DNA of 64,000 bases from Streptomyces sp. RPT161 (GTDB lineage Bacteria; Actinomycetota; Actinomycetes; Streptomycetales; Streptomycetaceae). The stretch spans positions 558,001 through 622,000 of the forward strand of contig NZ_JAPZVN010000001.1 of the NCBI RefSeq assembly GCF_027533845.1. The letters are read 5' to 3'. The position numbers were made by a program, and so were the translations under genes. This document shows positions 1 through 8,085 of the stretch, piece by piece. Every line of letters begins with the position of its first letter. Position 1 is the first letter of the stretch. The notes under the pieces were generated by a model. That model searched no databases, was not told where the DNA came from, and saw only the letters and a list, made by a program, of their open reading frames with translations.

Positions 1-150
1 CTCCGCCGCGGCGGCCCGCTCGCCCTCCTCGCCGGGCCCACCGGGGAGGCCCTCCTCACGCTCCACGGCCGCGCGGCGCTCTTGGAGGCGGCCGGCGAAA
101 CTCGCCAGATTCGCGGCGAAGCCCGCTCCCCATCGGCGCATCTGCGACAT
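1..150 (-). CDS. Partial CDS, N-terminus of an unidentified protein (possibly AI-2E-type permease)
   Basis: An open frame runs leftward from an ATG at 150 to the window edge, giving 50 codons with about 88% G or C at third positions, which looks coding. A GGGGAAGG ribosome site lies two bases upstream; a second in-frame ATG at 141 has looser spacing and could be the real start. The visible peptide begins MSQMRRWGAG, continues amphipathic and basic, then turns Glu/Gly-rich and contains no membrane segment yet. A hydrophilic leader of this type precedes the membrane domain of some Streptomyces AI-2E-family permeases, but the diagnostic part lies outside the window, so the family is a guess. Confidence 0.5.
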   Translation of the reverse strand, partial: MSQMRRWGAGFAANLASFAGRLQERRAAVEREEGLPGGPGEEGERAAAAE

Positions 151-222
151 TGCCTTCCCCATCCCCAGTACCGAACCTGTGAGGAGGACGACGTTACCCG
201 GGCTCAGGGTTGCCTCATGCGT

Positions 223-256
223 GTGCCCCCACCCGGACGGATCCGGGCGGGGGCAC
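223..256 (-). terminator. Hairpin terminator after the SLT-domain gene
   Basis: The arms GTGCCCCC and CCCGG pair with CCGGG and GGGGGCAC with one internal A-C mismatch and a six-base loop. It sits 42 bases past the stop of the SLT gene, with no clear T-tract, as is usual in high-GC actinomycetes. Confidence 0.75.
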
Positions 257-297
257 AGGGCTGGAAGGCGAGGCTCCGTTCGGGGAAGCCCGGCGGC

Positions 298-993
298 CTA
301 GTACCAGCTGTTGGCCTGCCAGAAGTCCCACGCGCCGCACGGGCTGCCGTAGCGGCTGTCCATGTAGCTGAGACCCCACTTGATCTGAGTGGCCGGGTTG
401 GTGCGCCAGTCGGCGCCGGCCGAGGCCATCTTGGAGCCGGGCAGCGCCTGCACCAGACCGTAGGCGCCCGAGGAGGCGTTGGTGGCCTGGTAGTTCCAGC
501 CGCTCTCGTTGTTCACGATGTGCGAGAAGCACTGGAACTGCGAGGCGTCGCCGATGATCTGCTGAGCCATCGCCTGGATACCAGACACGGAGTAGTCACC
601 GCTGCTCAACACCGACAGCGAGTCACGCGAGTCGCTGCGGCTGGCGGACTGCTGCGCGTCGTGCTCCGCCTTGGCCTTGGCCGCTGCCGCGTCGGCGGCG
701 GCCTTCTTCTTGGCAGCGTCCGCGGCGGCCTGCTTGCGGGCGTTCTCCGCGGCCTGCTGCTTGGCGGCTGCGTCCGCGGCGGCCTGCTGCGTCTGGGCCT
801 GCTCGGTGAGCGAGGCAGCCTGAACGGTGGCCTGCTGACCGGCGTCGATGTTGTCCAGCGCCGTGGTGTCGGCGACAGGCTGCATGGCGGCGGCCGTCGG
901 CTCGCTGCCGGAGGCGACGCCGACGACCGCACCCACGGTGGTGACCGCGGTGGCGGACGCTACGGCGATTCCCCGGACGGAGATCCGGCTCAC
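298..993 (-). CDS. Secreted transglycosylase SLT-domain protein (cell-wall hydrolase)
   Basis: 231 residues from a GTG at 993. I chose this start over the upstream ATG at 1011 because GGAAGGA lies at ideal spacing before the GTG. Residues 1-28 form a signal peptide or membrane anchor. Residues ~55-115 are an Ala/Lys/Gln-rich coiled coil. The C-terminal ~95 residues are a lysozyme-like SLT fold with the catalytic-type Glu in VNNESGWN (Glu163), GAYGLVQA, and a final NSWY. The family cleaves peptidoglycan glycan strands during growth, sporulation or germination. The gene is monocistronic, between terminators, with an unusually long (>350 base) upstream region that may carry a structured leader. 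Confidence 0.93.
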   Translation of the reverse strand: MSRISVRGIAVASATAVTTVGAVVGVASGSEPTAAAMQPVADTTALDNIDAGQQATVQAASLTEQAQTQQAAADAAAKQQAAENARKQAAADAAKKKAAADAAAAKAKAEHDAQQSASRSDSRDSLSVLSSGDYSVSGIQAMAQQIIGDASQFQCFSHIVNNESGWNYQATNASSGAYGLVQALPGSKMASAGADWRTNPATQIKWGLSYMDSRYGSPCGAWDFWQANSWY

Positions 994-1349
994 TCGGTTT
1001 CCTTCCAGCATCGCCCGCGTGGTGACCGCGCGGACGCAATCGTGCCCCTGACGCTGGCCTCCCCTTGGTTCGGACCTTTCGGCCCGACTGGTCACGGGAG
1101 GCGCTGGCCCGGTGCGATCCCCGGTACTTGGGGTCCGCGTGGTGCTGGGCGGCTTACGACGCAACGCTGTTCAGTTCTGAGGTTCCCCATCACTGGGGGT
1201 GTAGGAGTGCCGTAAGCGGGGCCTGACAGCCTCACACCCTGCCCGACGGCGACGCGCCAAGGCAATTCTCCGTTGCGTGGCAAACGTCACACCAGGTTTG
1301 GACCTGCGGTTTCACGGAAATCTCGGCGCGTCGCACCCGGGCACGACTA
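994..1349 (-). promoter_or_regulatory. Long 5' region of the SLT gene with a nested stem structure
   Basis: No gene is visible in these 356 bases. On the minus strand a stem pairs 1209-1219 with 1150-1160 and encloses a CCCC/GGGG hairpin at 1185-1199. Cell-wall hydrolase genes of Streptomyces often have c-di-AMP riboswitch leaders. I do not see the ydaO hallmark GGGTGAATC, so this is reported only as a structured leader of unknown type. Confidence 0.35.
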
Positions 1350-1380
1350 GGCTGCTGCGCCCTCGTTGGGCGCAGCAGCC
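1350..1380 (-). terminator. Terminator after the PIN-PhoH gene
   Basis: A perfect 13-bp stem (GGCTGCTGCGCCC with its complement) encloses a five-base loop, 66 bases beyond the stop of the PhoH-like gene and before the SLT leader. Confidence 0.8.
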
Positions 1381-1445
1381 CCAGAAGTAGTGCCGTTTCC
1401 CGTTGTAGCCAGGTGATTTCGGGCGCATTCGCCCCCGAACCCCCG

Positions 1446-2786
1446 TCAGATGTGGACATCCTCCAGCATCTCGGTCACCAGTGCCGCGATCGGGGATCGT
1501 TCGGAACGAGACAGGGTGACATGGGCGAACAGCGGATGTCCCTTCAACTTCTCGACAACCGCGACCACTCCGTCATACCGCCCGACGCGCAGGTTGTCCC
1601 GTTGCGCCACGTCATGGGTGAGAACCACGCGCGAACCAGCGCCAATACGGGACAGAACGGTCAACAGGACGTTGCGTTCGAGTGATTGGGCCTCGTCCAC
1701 GATGACGAACGCGTCGTGCAGCGAGCGACCGCGGATGTGGGTGAGCGGCAGCACCTCCAACATCCCGCGCTCCACGACCTCCTCGATCACATCCGCCGAG
1801 GTGACCGCGCCAAGGGTGTCGAAGACCGCCTGGGCCCAGGGGCTCATCTTCTCCGACTCGTTGCCCGGCAGGTAGCCCAGCTCCTGTCCGCCGACCGCGT
1901 ACAGCGGGCGGAACACCATCACCTTGCGGTGCTGCCGCCGTTCGAGCACCGCCTCAAGCCCCGCGCACAGCGCCAGCGCCGACTTGCCGGTGCCGGCCCG
2001 GCCGCCCAGCGAGACGATGCCGACGTCCGGGTCGAGCAGCAGGTCGAGGGCGATGCGCTGCTCGGCGCTGCGGCCGTGCAGCCCGAACGCCTCGCGGTCG
2101 CCGCGTACCAGCCGTACCCGGCCGTCCTCGGTGACCCGGCCGAGCGCCTTGCCGCGTTCCGACTGGAGCACCAGACCGGTGTGCACCGGGAGTTCGGCCG
2201 CGAGGGGGAGCGCGACCGGCTCGTCGGTGAACAGCGCGTCGATGTCGTCGGCGGCCACCTGGAGTTCCGCCATTCCGGTCCAGCCGGAGGTGATGGCCAG
2301 TTCCGCCCGGTACTCCTCGGCCAACAGGCCCACCGAGGACGCCTTCACGCGCAGCGGAAGGTCCTTGGAGACGACGGTGACGTCGTACCCCTCGGCCTGG
2401 AGGTTGCGGGCGACCGCCAGGATGCGCGAGTCGTTGTCGCCGAACCGGCCGCCCGCCGTCTGGGGGAGCATGCCGGGCGGCAGTATGGCGGGGTCCGAGT
2501 GGTTGAGCTCGACCCTGAGCGTTCCGCCGAGGTCGCCGATCGGGATGGGGGCGTCCAGTCGCCCGTGCCTGATCCGGTACTCATCGAGCAGCCGCAGCGC
2601 CTGGCGGGCGAAGTAGCCGAGCTCGGGGTGGTGGCGCTTGGCCTCCAACTCGGTCACCACGACGACCGGGAGCACCACTTCGTGCTCGTCGAACCGTGTG
2701 ATGGCGTTGGGGTCAGCCAGCAGCACGCTGGTGTCGAGAACATAGGTGCGCCGGTCGTGCTCCCGGCGGTTCTTGCTGGTCACCAC
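1446..2786 (-). CDS. PIN domain-PhoH ATPase fusion (YlaK-type)
   Basis: 446 residues if started at the GTG of 2786; the adjacent GTG at 2783 is equivalent, and GAGGGGG lies about ten bases upstream. Residues ~14-150 are a PIN nuclease-like domain ([13 protein letters not shown], then the acidic FGDNDSRIL). The C-terminal half is a PhoH P-loop domain with Walker [11 protein letters not shown] (about 261-270) and Walker B VIVDEAQ. Homologues are linked to toxin-antitoxin-like RNA cleavage and unwinding; the role in Streptomyces is not established. An upstream in-frame extension to 2888 lacks a good ribosome site and is not counted. The gene stands alone between two terminator regions. Confidence 0.92.
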   Translation of the reverse strand: MVTSKNRREHDRRTYVLDTSVLLADPNAITRFDEHEVVLPVVVVTELEAKRHHPELGYFARQALRLLDEYRIRHGRLDAPIPIGDLGGTLRVELNHSDPAILPPGMLPQTAGGRFGDNDSRILAVARNLQAEGYDVTVVSKDLPLRVKASSVGLLAEEYRAELAITSGWTGMAELQVAADDIDALFTDEPVALPLAAELPVHTGLVLQSERGKALGRVTEDGRVRLVRGDREAFGLHGRSAEQRIALDLLLDPDVGIVSLGGRAGTGKSALALCAGLEAVLERRQHRKVMVFRPLYAVGGQELGYLPGNESEKMSPWAQAVFDTLGAVTSADVIEEVVERGMLEVLPLTHIRGRSLHDAFVIVDEAQSLERNVLLTVLSRIGAGSRVVLTHDVAQRDNLRVGRYDGVVAVVEKLKGHPLFAHVTLSRSERSPIAALVTEMLEDVHI

Positions 2787-3192
2787 GGGTGGACGAACCC
2801 CCTCGGGAAGGGTTGGGTGCGACGGCGCCGCAGGCATCGCGTGCGTCGCGCGGTACTGGGCCGGGGACGGCCACGGGGGCCGGACCACGACCCTCCGTCA
2901 TGACGCGGCCGCTGCCGTCTGCTGACAGCACGTCCGTGCGCAAGGGGCCTCCCGGGCGGGCGGCACCCTGCCACCCGCTTCTTCCGACGCCCGTGGCTCG
3001 GGTGTCGGCCTGAAGGGGGTATTCCCTCGAAGGTGGTCGCCTATACGCCTCCCGCTTGGGGGTTTACGGCGCGGGGCTCCGTGTCTCCTCAGGAGGGTCA
3101 CAGATTCCACCTTTTGGCGGCACACCCCCCAACCACCCTCTTGGGGCAAGCGCGGGGGCCCGCCGGTACGGGGAAAACGCCCCCGGCGACGG
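2787..3192. other. Intergenic region without a recognisable gene
   Basis: 406 bases between the PhoH-like gene and uppS. I see no frame with convincing composition or ribosome site. A minus-strand TATAGG near 3036-3041 could be a -10 element for the PhoH gene, but no clear -35 accompanies it. A G/C-rich imperfect hairpin near 3152-3184 follows the uppS stop and could terminate that gene. Confidence 0.4.
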
Positions 3193-3969
3193 TCAGTTGC
3201 CGTATCGCCTGTGCCGCGCGGCGTAGTCCCGCAGTGCGCGCAGGAAGTCCACCTTGCGGAGCGCGGGCCAGAAGACCTCGCAGAAGTAGTACTCCGAATG
3301 GGCGCTCTGCCAGAGCATGAATCCGGACAGCCGCTGTTCGCCGGAGGTGCGCAGGATCAGGTCGGGGTCGGGCTGACCCCGGGTGTAGAGGTGCTCGGCG
3401 ATGTGCTCCACGTCGAGGATCTCCGCGAGGTCCTCGATGGACGTGCCGCGCCCGGCGTGTTCGAGCAGCAGTGACCGCACCGCGTCGGCGATCTCCTGCC
3501 GTCCGCCGTAGCCTACGGCGACGTTGACCAGCAGTCCGTCCAGCCCGTCGGTGGCCTGCTCGGCCTCCTTCAGCACGCCCTGCATCCGGGCGGGCAGCAG
3601 GTCGAGCTGGCCGACGTGGTGCACCCGCCAGCGACCGGTGGCGGCCAGGTCGGTCACCGCGCCCTCGATGATGCCGAGCAGCGGGTTGAGTTCCTCGGCC
3701 GGACGGTTGAGGTTGTCGGTGGACAGCAGCCACAGGGTGACCACCTCGACACCGGTCTCCTCGCACCAGCCGAGCAGTTCGGCGATCTTGTCGGCGCCCG
3801 CCTGGTGGCCCTGCTCCGTGGTGCCGCCCGCGGCCCGCGCCCAGCGCCGGTTGCCGTCCAGGATCACGCCGATGTGCTTGGGCACCTGCCGCTGGTCCAG
3901 GTGGGACTCGACCCGATGCGCGTAGAGACCGTAGACCAGGTCCCGCAGCCGCAGGTCGCGCAGTCTCAT
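3193..3969 (-). CDS. uppS: Isoprenyl transferase (cis-prenyl / undecaprenyl diphosphate synthase family)
   Basis: 258 residues, full length for the family. The diphosphate-binding motif DGNRRWA holds the catalytic Asp38, and the C-terminal signature ILRTSGEQRLSGFMLWQS plus EYYF is intact. The enzyme condenses isopentenyl diphosphate onto an allylic primer with Z geometry, supplying polyprenyl carrier lipid for cell-wall assembly. Streptomyces usually have more than one homologue, so chain length and essentiality cannot be read from sequence. A GAGGGGCTGGAA ribosome site precedes the ATG. The gene is divergent from the aldo/keto reductase across 183 bases. Confidence 0.93.
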   Translation of the reverse strand: MRLRDLRLRDLVYGLYAHRVESHLDQRQVPKHIGVILDGNRRWARAAGGTTEQGHQAGADKIAELLGWCEETGVEVVTLWLLSTDNLNRPAEELNPLLGIIEGAVTDLAATGRWRVHHVGQLDLLPARMQGVLKEAEQATDGLDGLLVNVAVGYGGRQEIADAVRSLLLEHAGRGTSIEDLAEILDVEHIAEHLYTRGQPDPDLILRTSGEQRLSGFMLWQSAHSEYYFCEVFWPALRKVDFLRALRDYAARHRRYGN

Positions 3970-4152
3970 TTCCAGCCCCTCGAACCCTCAAACCCTAACG
4001 ACGCCCCGTCTCGCCACCATACTGCGGTGAGCCGGGCGACTACGACCCGGGTGCACGCGGCAACTGGCGGCCACCGGCGCGTCCCCTCCCGTCATACCGC
4101 GGTGCGCGCCCGGTACGCCGCCGGGTCACGCCGCCGTGATAAGGAGAGGCGC

Positions 4153-5196
4153 ATGAACGTACGCTCCCCCTACCGCGCCGCCGACGAGCGCTACGAGTCC
4201 ATGGAGTACCGGCGTACCGGCCGCAGCGGGCTGAAGCTGCCCGCCGTCTCCCTCGGTCTGTGGCACAACTTCGGCGACGACCGCACCCTGGACTCGCAGC
4301 GCGCGATCCTGCGCCGCGCGTTCGACCTGGGCGTCACCCACTTCGATCTGGCCAACAACTACGGGCCGCCGTACGGCGCCGCGGAGGCCAACTTCGGCAA
4401 GCTACTGGCCCAGGACTTCCGCCCGTACCGTGACGAACTGGTCATCTCCACCAAGGCCGGGTACGACATGTGGCCGGGGCCGTACGGCGAATGGGGGTCG
4501 CGCAAGTATCTGACGGCCAGTCTCGACCAGTCGCTGAAGCGGATGGGCCTGGAGTACGTCGACATCTTCTACTCGCACCGGTTCGACCCGGACACCCCGC
4601 TGGAGGAGACCATGGGCGCGCTGGCGTCCGCGGTCCACCAGGGCAAGGCCCTGTACGTCGGCGTCTCCTCCTACAGCGCGGCGCGCACCGTGGACGCGGC
4701 GCTGCTGCTGCGCGAGATGGGGGTGCCCGCGCTGATCCACCAGCCGTCGTACTCGATGATCAACCGGTGGATCGAGGACGACGGGCTGCTGGACGCCCTG
4801 GAGGCGGAGGGCATGGGCTGCATCGCCTTCGCACCGCTGGCGCAGGGCATGCTGACCGACCGCTATCTGCACGGCATTCCGCAGGGCTCACGGGCCAGCC
4901 AGGGCAAGTCGCTCGACCCCCAACTGCTGACCGACGAGGTGGTGGCGCGGCTGCGCGGGCTGAACGGGATCGCCCAGCGGCGCGGCCAGTCGCTGGCCCA
5001 GCTCGCGCTCAGCTGGGTGCTGCGCGACCAGCGGATGACCTCGGCTCTGGTCGGGGCGTCCAGCGTCGCGCAGTTGGAGTCCAACGTGGCCGCGGTGGGC
5101 GCTCCCCCGCTGACCGACGAGGAACTGGCCGAGATCGACTCGCTGGCCAAGGTCGCCGGCGACGTCAACATCTGGCACCGCAGCAGCGAGGCGTAG
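4153..5196 (+). CDS. Aldo/keto reductase, YghZ / L-glyceraldehyde 3-phosphate reductase type
   Basis: 347 residues from an ATG preceded by AAGGAGAG; a longer in-frame extension is rejected for lack of a start signal. Signature stretches of the YghZ subfamily are present (LGLWHNFG, DLANNYGPPYGAAE, STKAGYDMWPGPYG, DIFYSHRFD). The AKR tetrad is complete: Asp65, Tyr70, Lys101 and the His of YSHR. The family uses NADPH to reduce aldehydes; YghZ of E. coli detoxifies methylglyoxal and reduces L-glyceraldehyde 3-phosphate. Cytosolic and monocistronic, convergent with the prepilin peptidase. Confidence 0.94.
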   Translation: MNVRSPYRAADERYESMEYRRTGRSGLKLPAVSLGLWHNFGDDRTLDSQRAILRRAFDLGVTHFDLANNYGPPYGAAEANFGKLLAQDFRPYRDELVISTKAGYDMWPGPYGEWGSRKYLTASLDQSLKRMGLEYVDIFYSHRFDPDTPLEETMGALASAVHQGKALYVGVSSYSAARTVDAALLLREMGVPALIHQPSYSMINRWIEDDGLLDALEAEGMGCIAFAPLAQGMLTDRYLHGIPQGSRASQGKSLDPQLLTDEVVARLRGLNGIAQRRGQSLAQLALSWVLRDQRMTSALVGASSVAQLESNVAAVGAPPLTDEELAEIDSLAKVAGDVNIWHRSSEA

Positions 5197-5282
5197 TCCT
5201 CCGGCGGATCGCGCATCCGGCTTGCGGCAGGTCCGGTGGCGGTGTCGGCGGCGAGCTGGCCCGACACCACCGCGGCGGCGCG

Positions 5283-5312
5283 GCTCGGCGCGGGCCTCAG
5301 CCCGCGCCGAGC
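5283..5312. terminator. Shared bidirectional terminator overlapping a stop codon
   Basis: A perfect 13-bp stem (GCTCGGCGCGGGC with its complement) has a four-base loop. It serves the reductase from the left. For the prepilin peptidase the loop contains the stop codon itself (5297-5299), so the hairpin covers the last four or five codons. Confidence 0.8.
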
Positions 5313-5983
5313 AGTACCCCCGCGAGTGCGCCGACCAGCATGAACGGTCCGAAGGCGATCGTCGTCCGCCGGTCGGCGCGCCGGGTGGCGAGCAGCACCA
5401 GACCGGTCACGCCGCCGAGCGCGAACCCCAGGAACGTTCCGACGAACAGCACCGGCCACCCGTACCAGCCCAGCACCAGCCCCAGTGTGGGCGCCAGCTT
5501 CACATCACCCAGGCCCATGCCGGCCGGATTGGCCAGCAGCAGTACGAAGTAGCCCGCGCCCAGCACCAGACCGCCGAGCAGGGCCCGCGGCCAGGACCCG
5601 GTGTGACCGGGAAGCAGCGCCGCCGCGCCCAGCAGCAGCACCGTCCCGGCGGCGGCCGGAACCGTCAGCACGTCCGGCAGCCGCCGTACCGCGAGGTCCA
5701 CCCTGGCCAGCAGCACGGCCAGCGGCACCAGCAGCAGCCACACAGCCAACTCCGGCCGTACGCCGGCGCGTTGGGCGAGCATCGCGCAGATCACGGCGGC
5801 CAGTACGGCGGGCCAGCCGTCGCGCACCGTCGACGGCGGCCCTATCCAGCCGCGCCACCCCGGCCGTTCACCGGGCCGCCGTTCCTGGCCCGGCCGCACC
5901 GCGAGCCGGTGCGCGGCGCGCGGCACGGCGGCACCGGACGCCAGCCCCCACAGGGCGGCGGTGGCGACGAGAAGAGCGTGCAC
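5297..5983 (-). CDS. Prepilin peptidase, A24 family (TadV/CpaA-like)
   Basis: 228 residues from a GTG. A polytopic membrane protein with about six to seven hydrophobic segments. The two catalytic aspartates of aspartic prepilin peptidases are recognisable: VDLAVRRLPD, and the Asp of GMGLGDVKL. Such enzymes cleave type IVb prepilins such as Flp before assembly. It is the only A24 peptidase in the window, so it is the likely processor of the Flp pilin at 9.4-9.6 kb and perhaps of the TadE/TadG pseudopilins. It lies 19 bases downstream of a lipoprotein gene on the same strand but outside the main tad operon. Confidence 0.9.
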   Translation of the reverse strand: MHALLVATAALWGLASGAAVPRAAHRLAVRPGQERRPGERPGWRGWIGPPSTVRDGWPAVLAAVICAMLAQRAGVRPELAVWLLLVPLAVLLARVDLAVRRLPDVLTVPAAAGTVLLLGAAALLPGHTGSWPRALLGGLVLGAGYFVLLLANPAGMGLGDVKLAPTLGLVLGWYGWPVLFVGTFLGFALGGVTGLVLLATRRADRRTTIAFGPFMLVGALAGVLLGAG

Positions 5984-6002
5984 CCGGCAGACGCTACCGG
6001 GA

Positions 6003-6560
6003 TCAGCCCTTGAGGAGGTTGCCCTTGCCGATGGTGCCGACCTGGATGCTGTTGGCGATCCGGTTCATCGTGTCGAGGGTGAGGTCGGAGGTGGTACCGC
6101 TGATCCTGACCTGCACCGGCTTGCCCTTGGCGTTTCGCGCGGTGATGTCCAGGACGCGCAGCCTGGGGCTGTCCAGGCTCGGGCGGTAGGTGTAGCTGAC
6201 CTGGGCGGCGGGCTTGCCGCCGAGCTTGAAGTCGGCGCTGTTCTTGACCTTCACGCCCACGGGCCGCTGCAGCTTGGCGTCGGACAGCACCTGGACCACG
6301 CCGACCTGCTCACCGTCCTGCTTCCACACGGCAGAGGCCAGCACGCCCTTGGGCAGTCCGCTGGCGGGGAGCGCCTTCCAGTCCTTGGGGACGGCGAAGG
6401 CGATGCCCTGCGCGTTGACATACGTCCAGCCGTCCGGCGCGCCACGGCCCACACCGCAGCCCACCGCTGCCGAGCCGAGCAGCAGCACGGCACCCACGGC
6501 ACCGAGGGCTCTGCCCCACCGCTTGGTTGAGCCGACCGAGCTGTTCACACTCACCCTCAC
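6003..6560 (-). CDS. Predicted lipoprotein of unknown function
   Basis: 185 residues from a GTG at 6560; a later GTG at 6548 would fit a GAGGG site equally well. A signal peptide ends in a lipobox (AAVGC), so the mature protein should be membrane-anchored outside. The rest is soluble with repeated beta-like stretches (WTYVNAQGIAFAVPKDW, QVRISGTTSDLTLDTMNRI). I recognise no catalytic motif. It is followed within 20 bases by the prepilin peptidase, so the two are probably cotranscribed and it may serve the pilus. Confidence 0.8.
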   Translation of the reverse strand: MRVSVNSSVGSTKRWGRALGAVGAVLLLGSAAVGCGVGRGAPDGWTYVNAQGIAFAVPKDWKALPASGLPKGVLASAVWKQDGEQVGVVQVLSDAKLQRPVGVKVKNSADFKLGGKPAAQVSYTYRPSLDSPRLRVLDITARNAKGKPVQVRISGTTSDLTLDTMNRIANSIQVGTIGKGNLLKG

Positions 6561-7090
6561 ACAGGCATCCGGAGCGCGGTACGACCATTCGCGCAGATCT
6601 CCACCGTATCCGTCCTAACGTTACCCGCGGAGACGCGCGAACCACGGGTGCGAACGGGCGCCGCGACAGCGGGAACACCAGCGCGGCGGGCATCCCGCCA
6701 CGTTCGGTGCGCCAACGTTTCCGCTGCTCGCGCCCGATGCGCCCGGCGAGCACCGGAGCACGGCGGCGGCGCCGCGGTGATCCACCGTCCCGTACCGCCG
6801 TGTCCTAATCGCAACGAGCGGATGAAGCCGACGGCGACGGGAGGCGACGCGGGGACGATCCGGCCTGTGACGGCCGCCACAGTGCGAGCACAGAAAACGG
6901 GCCGATCCGCGGGGTGGGTTGCGGATCGGCCCGAGGGGGGGACTTTCACTGTAGCGCGCTCCGGTCCTCTTGGCGGCCCTCCGACACCGGATTAGGGGGA
7001 TGGCCGGTTCTGACGGGGCCGGAAGGGGGGCGAAGCGGGGGGATGACGGAACGGACGCGGATTGACGCGGTTGGCGCGGGGAGGATCGCG
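6561..7090. other. Intergenic region between divergent genes, no gene seen
   Basis: 530 bases with no frame that looks coding. The main structure is the strong hairpin at 6899-6932, described separately. A TACAGT resembling a -10 element lies on the minus strand near 6946-6951. Confidence 0.5.
6899..6932 (-). terminator. Intrinsic terminator in a divergent promoter region
   Basis: A 12-bp perfect stem (GGGCCGATCCGC and complement) has a ten-base loop. Read on the minus strand it is followed by GTTTTCTG, the T-rich tail of an intrinsic terminator. No annotated minus-strand gene ends here, so it either attenuates the lipoprotein transcript or ends a small RNA. Confidence 0.7.
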
Positions 7091-7450
7091 ATGGGACGAC
7101 GGTGGCGCGACGGGGCCGGCACTTTGCGGGTGGTCGGCGCTGACGGCGGGCCGGTCCGGCTGGAGATCGCGGCTTCGTACCGCGCCCGCACCCGCGGACT
7201 GCTGGGCCGGGACGGCATCGAGGGCGCGCTGCTGCTCACCCCGGCGAGCGGGGTGCACACCTTCCGGATGGGGTTCCCGATCGACGTCGCCTACCTCGAC
7301 CGGGGCCTGCGGGTGCTGGCGGTGCGCACCATGCCGCCGGGGCGCCTCGGGCTGCCCCGGCCGCGCTCCCGGCACGTGCTGGAAGCGGCGGCCGGAGCGC
7401 TGGCCGGGTGGGGGGTGCGGCCCGGTGCGGTACTGGAGATCGAGGGGTGA
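7091..7450 (+). CDS. DUF192 domain protein
   Basis: 119 residues from an ATG with GGGGAGGA six bases upstream; an in-frame ATG at 7043 with a G-run is the alternative. The DUF192 signature is clear: RTRGLLGRDGIEGALLLTP, HTFRMGFPIDVAYLD and VLAVRTMPPGRLG. Family members are small beta-rich proteins of unknown biochemical role, often secreted elsewhere; no signal peptide is visible here. It is the only plus-strand gene inside the pilus region and ends three bases from the OmpA-domain gene stop. DUF192 genes recur beside tad loci in actinomycetes, but that is recollection rather than something shown here. Confidence 0.85.
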   Translation: MGRRWRDGAGTLRVVGADGGPVRLEIAASYRARTRGLLGRDGIEGALLLTPASGVHTFRMGFPIDVAYLDRGLRVLAVRTMPPGRLGLPRPRSRHVLEAAAGALAGWGVRPGAVLEIEG

Positions 7451-7453
7451 CGG

Positions 7454-8074
7454 TCAGCCCTGCGCCTTGGGGAAGGTGATCTCCACCCGGCGGTTCTTGC
7501 GGCGCCCGTCCTCGGTGGAGTTGTCGGCGATGGGGAAGTCCTCGGCGTATCCGCGCACGTCGAACTGGATGCCGCCGTCGGCCGTCAGGTCCTGGGCGAG
7601 CACGGTGTAGACGGCCTCGGCGCGCTGCTTGGACAGTTCGAGGCCGTGCTCGTGCGAGCCGAGGTTGTCGGTGAAGCCGAAGACCTGCACCGTCCTGGCG
7701 TTCTGCCGGTTGATCTCGTCCGCGATGGCCTGGATGCGGGAGCGGGCGTCCCCGCCGAGCGCGGAGCTGTCCTTGTCGAACAGCACCTCGGACTGGAGGG
7801 AGAACGTCACGTCGGCGGGCGTGTCGGAGCGCCGCTCGTCCCCGTTGGAGTCCTCCACCACGGTCTTGATGTCCAGCACCTTGGCTGCGGCGAGGGTGGC
7901 GCCCGGCATCAGCTTCAGCCCGGGCGCGTGCGGGTCCACCTGGGCCGACGGCGCCGACGACGCGGACGGCAGCGGCTCGGCGGACGGGGAGTCGGCGCGG
8001 GCGGGCGAGCCGCCGAGGCCGCTGGCGGCGGTGAACAGCAGGGCCGCGGCGGTGGCGGTGACGAGGTGCTTCAT
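7454..8074 (-). CDS. Secreted OmpA-family peptidoglycan-binding protein
   Basis: 206 residues from an ATG preceded by GAGGACGG. Residues 1-28 are a signal peptide (SPARA|DSPS). A Pro/Ser-rich stretch follows. The C-terminal ~110 residues are an OmpA-like fold with LFDKDSSAL, VFGFTDNLGSHEHGLELSKQRAEAV and DGRRKNRRVEI. This fold binds diaminopimelate in peptidoglycan non-covalently. As the last gene of the tad operon, 11 bases after the preceding lipoprotein, it may anchor the pilus machine to the wall of this Gram-positive cell. Confidence 0.9.
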   Translation of the reverse strand: MKHLVTATAAALLFTAASGLGGSPARADSPSAEPLPSASSAPSAQVDPHAPGLKLMPGATLAAAKVLDIKTVVEDSNGDERRSDTPADVTFSLQSEVLFDKDSSALGGDARSRIQAIADEINRQNARTVQVFGFTDNLGSHEHGLELSKQRAEAVYTVLAQDLTADGGIQFDVRGYAEDFPIADNSTEDGRRKNRRVEITFPKAQG

Positions 8075-8085
8075 CTCGGCCGTCC

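Noticed and set aside
82-1215. 377-codon plus-strand frame over the SLT gene
   Set aside because: Mirror of the minus-strand gene, with a Gly/Val/Leu/Arg-rich composition and no family pattern.
994-1349. c-di-AMP (ydaO) riboswitch upstream of the SLT gene
   Set aside because: GGTCCGAACC and GGGGAACC pieces are present, but the conserved GGGTGAATC block and the usual order are missing. Kept only as an unassigned structured leader.
2787-3192. Small ORFs on either strand between the PhoH-like gene and uppS
   Set aside because: Weak composition, no ribosome sites and no recognisable peptide features.
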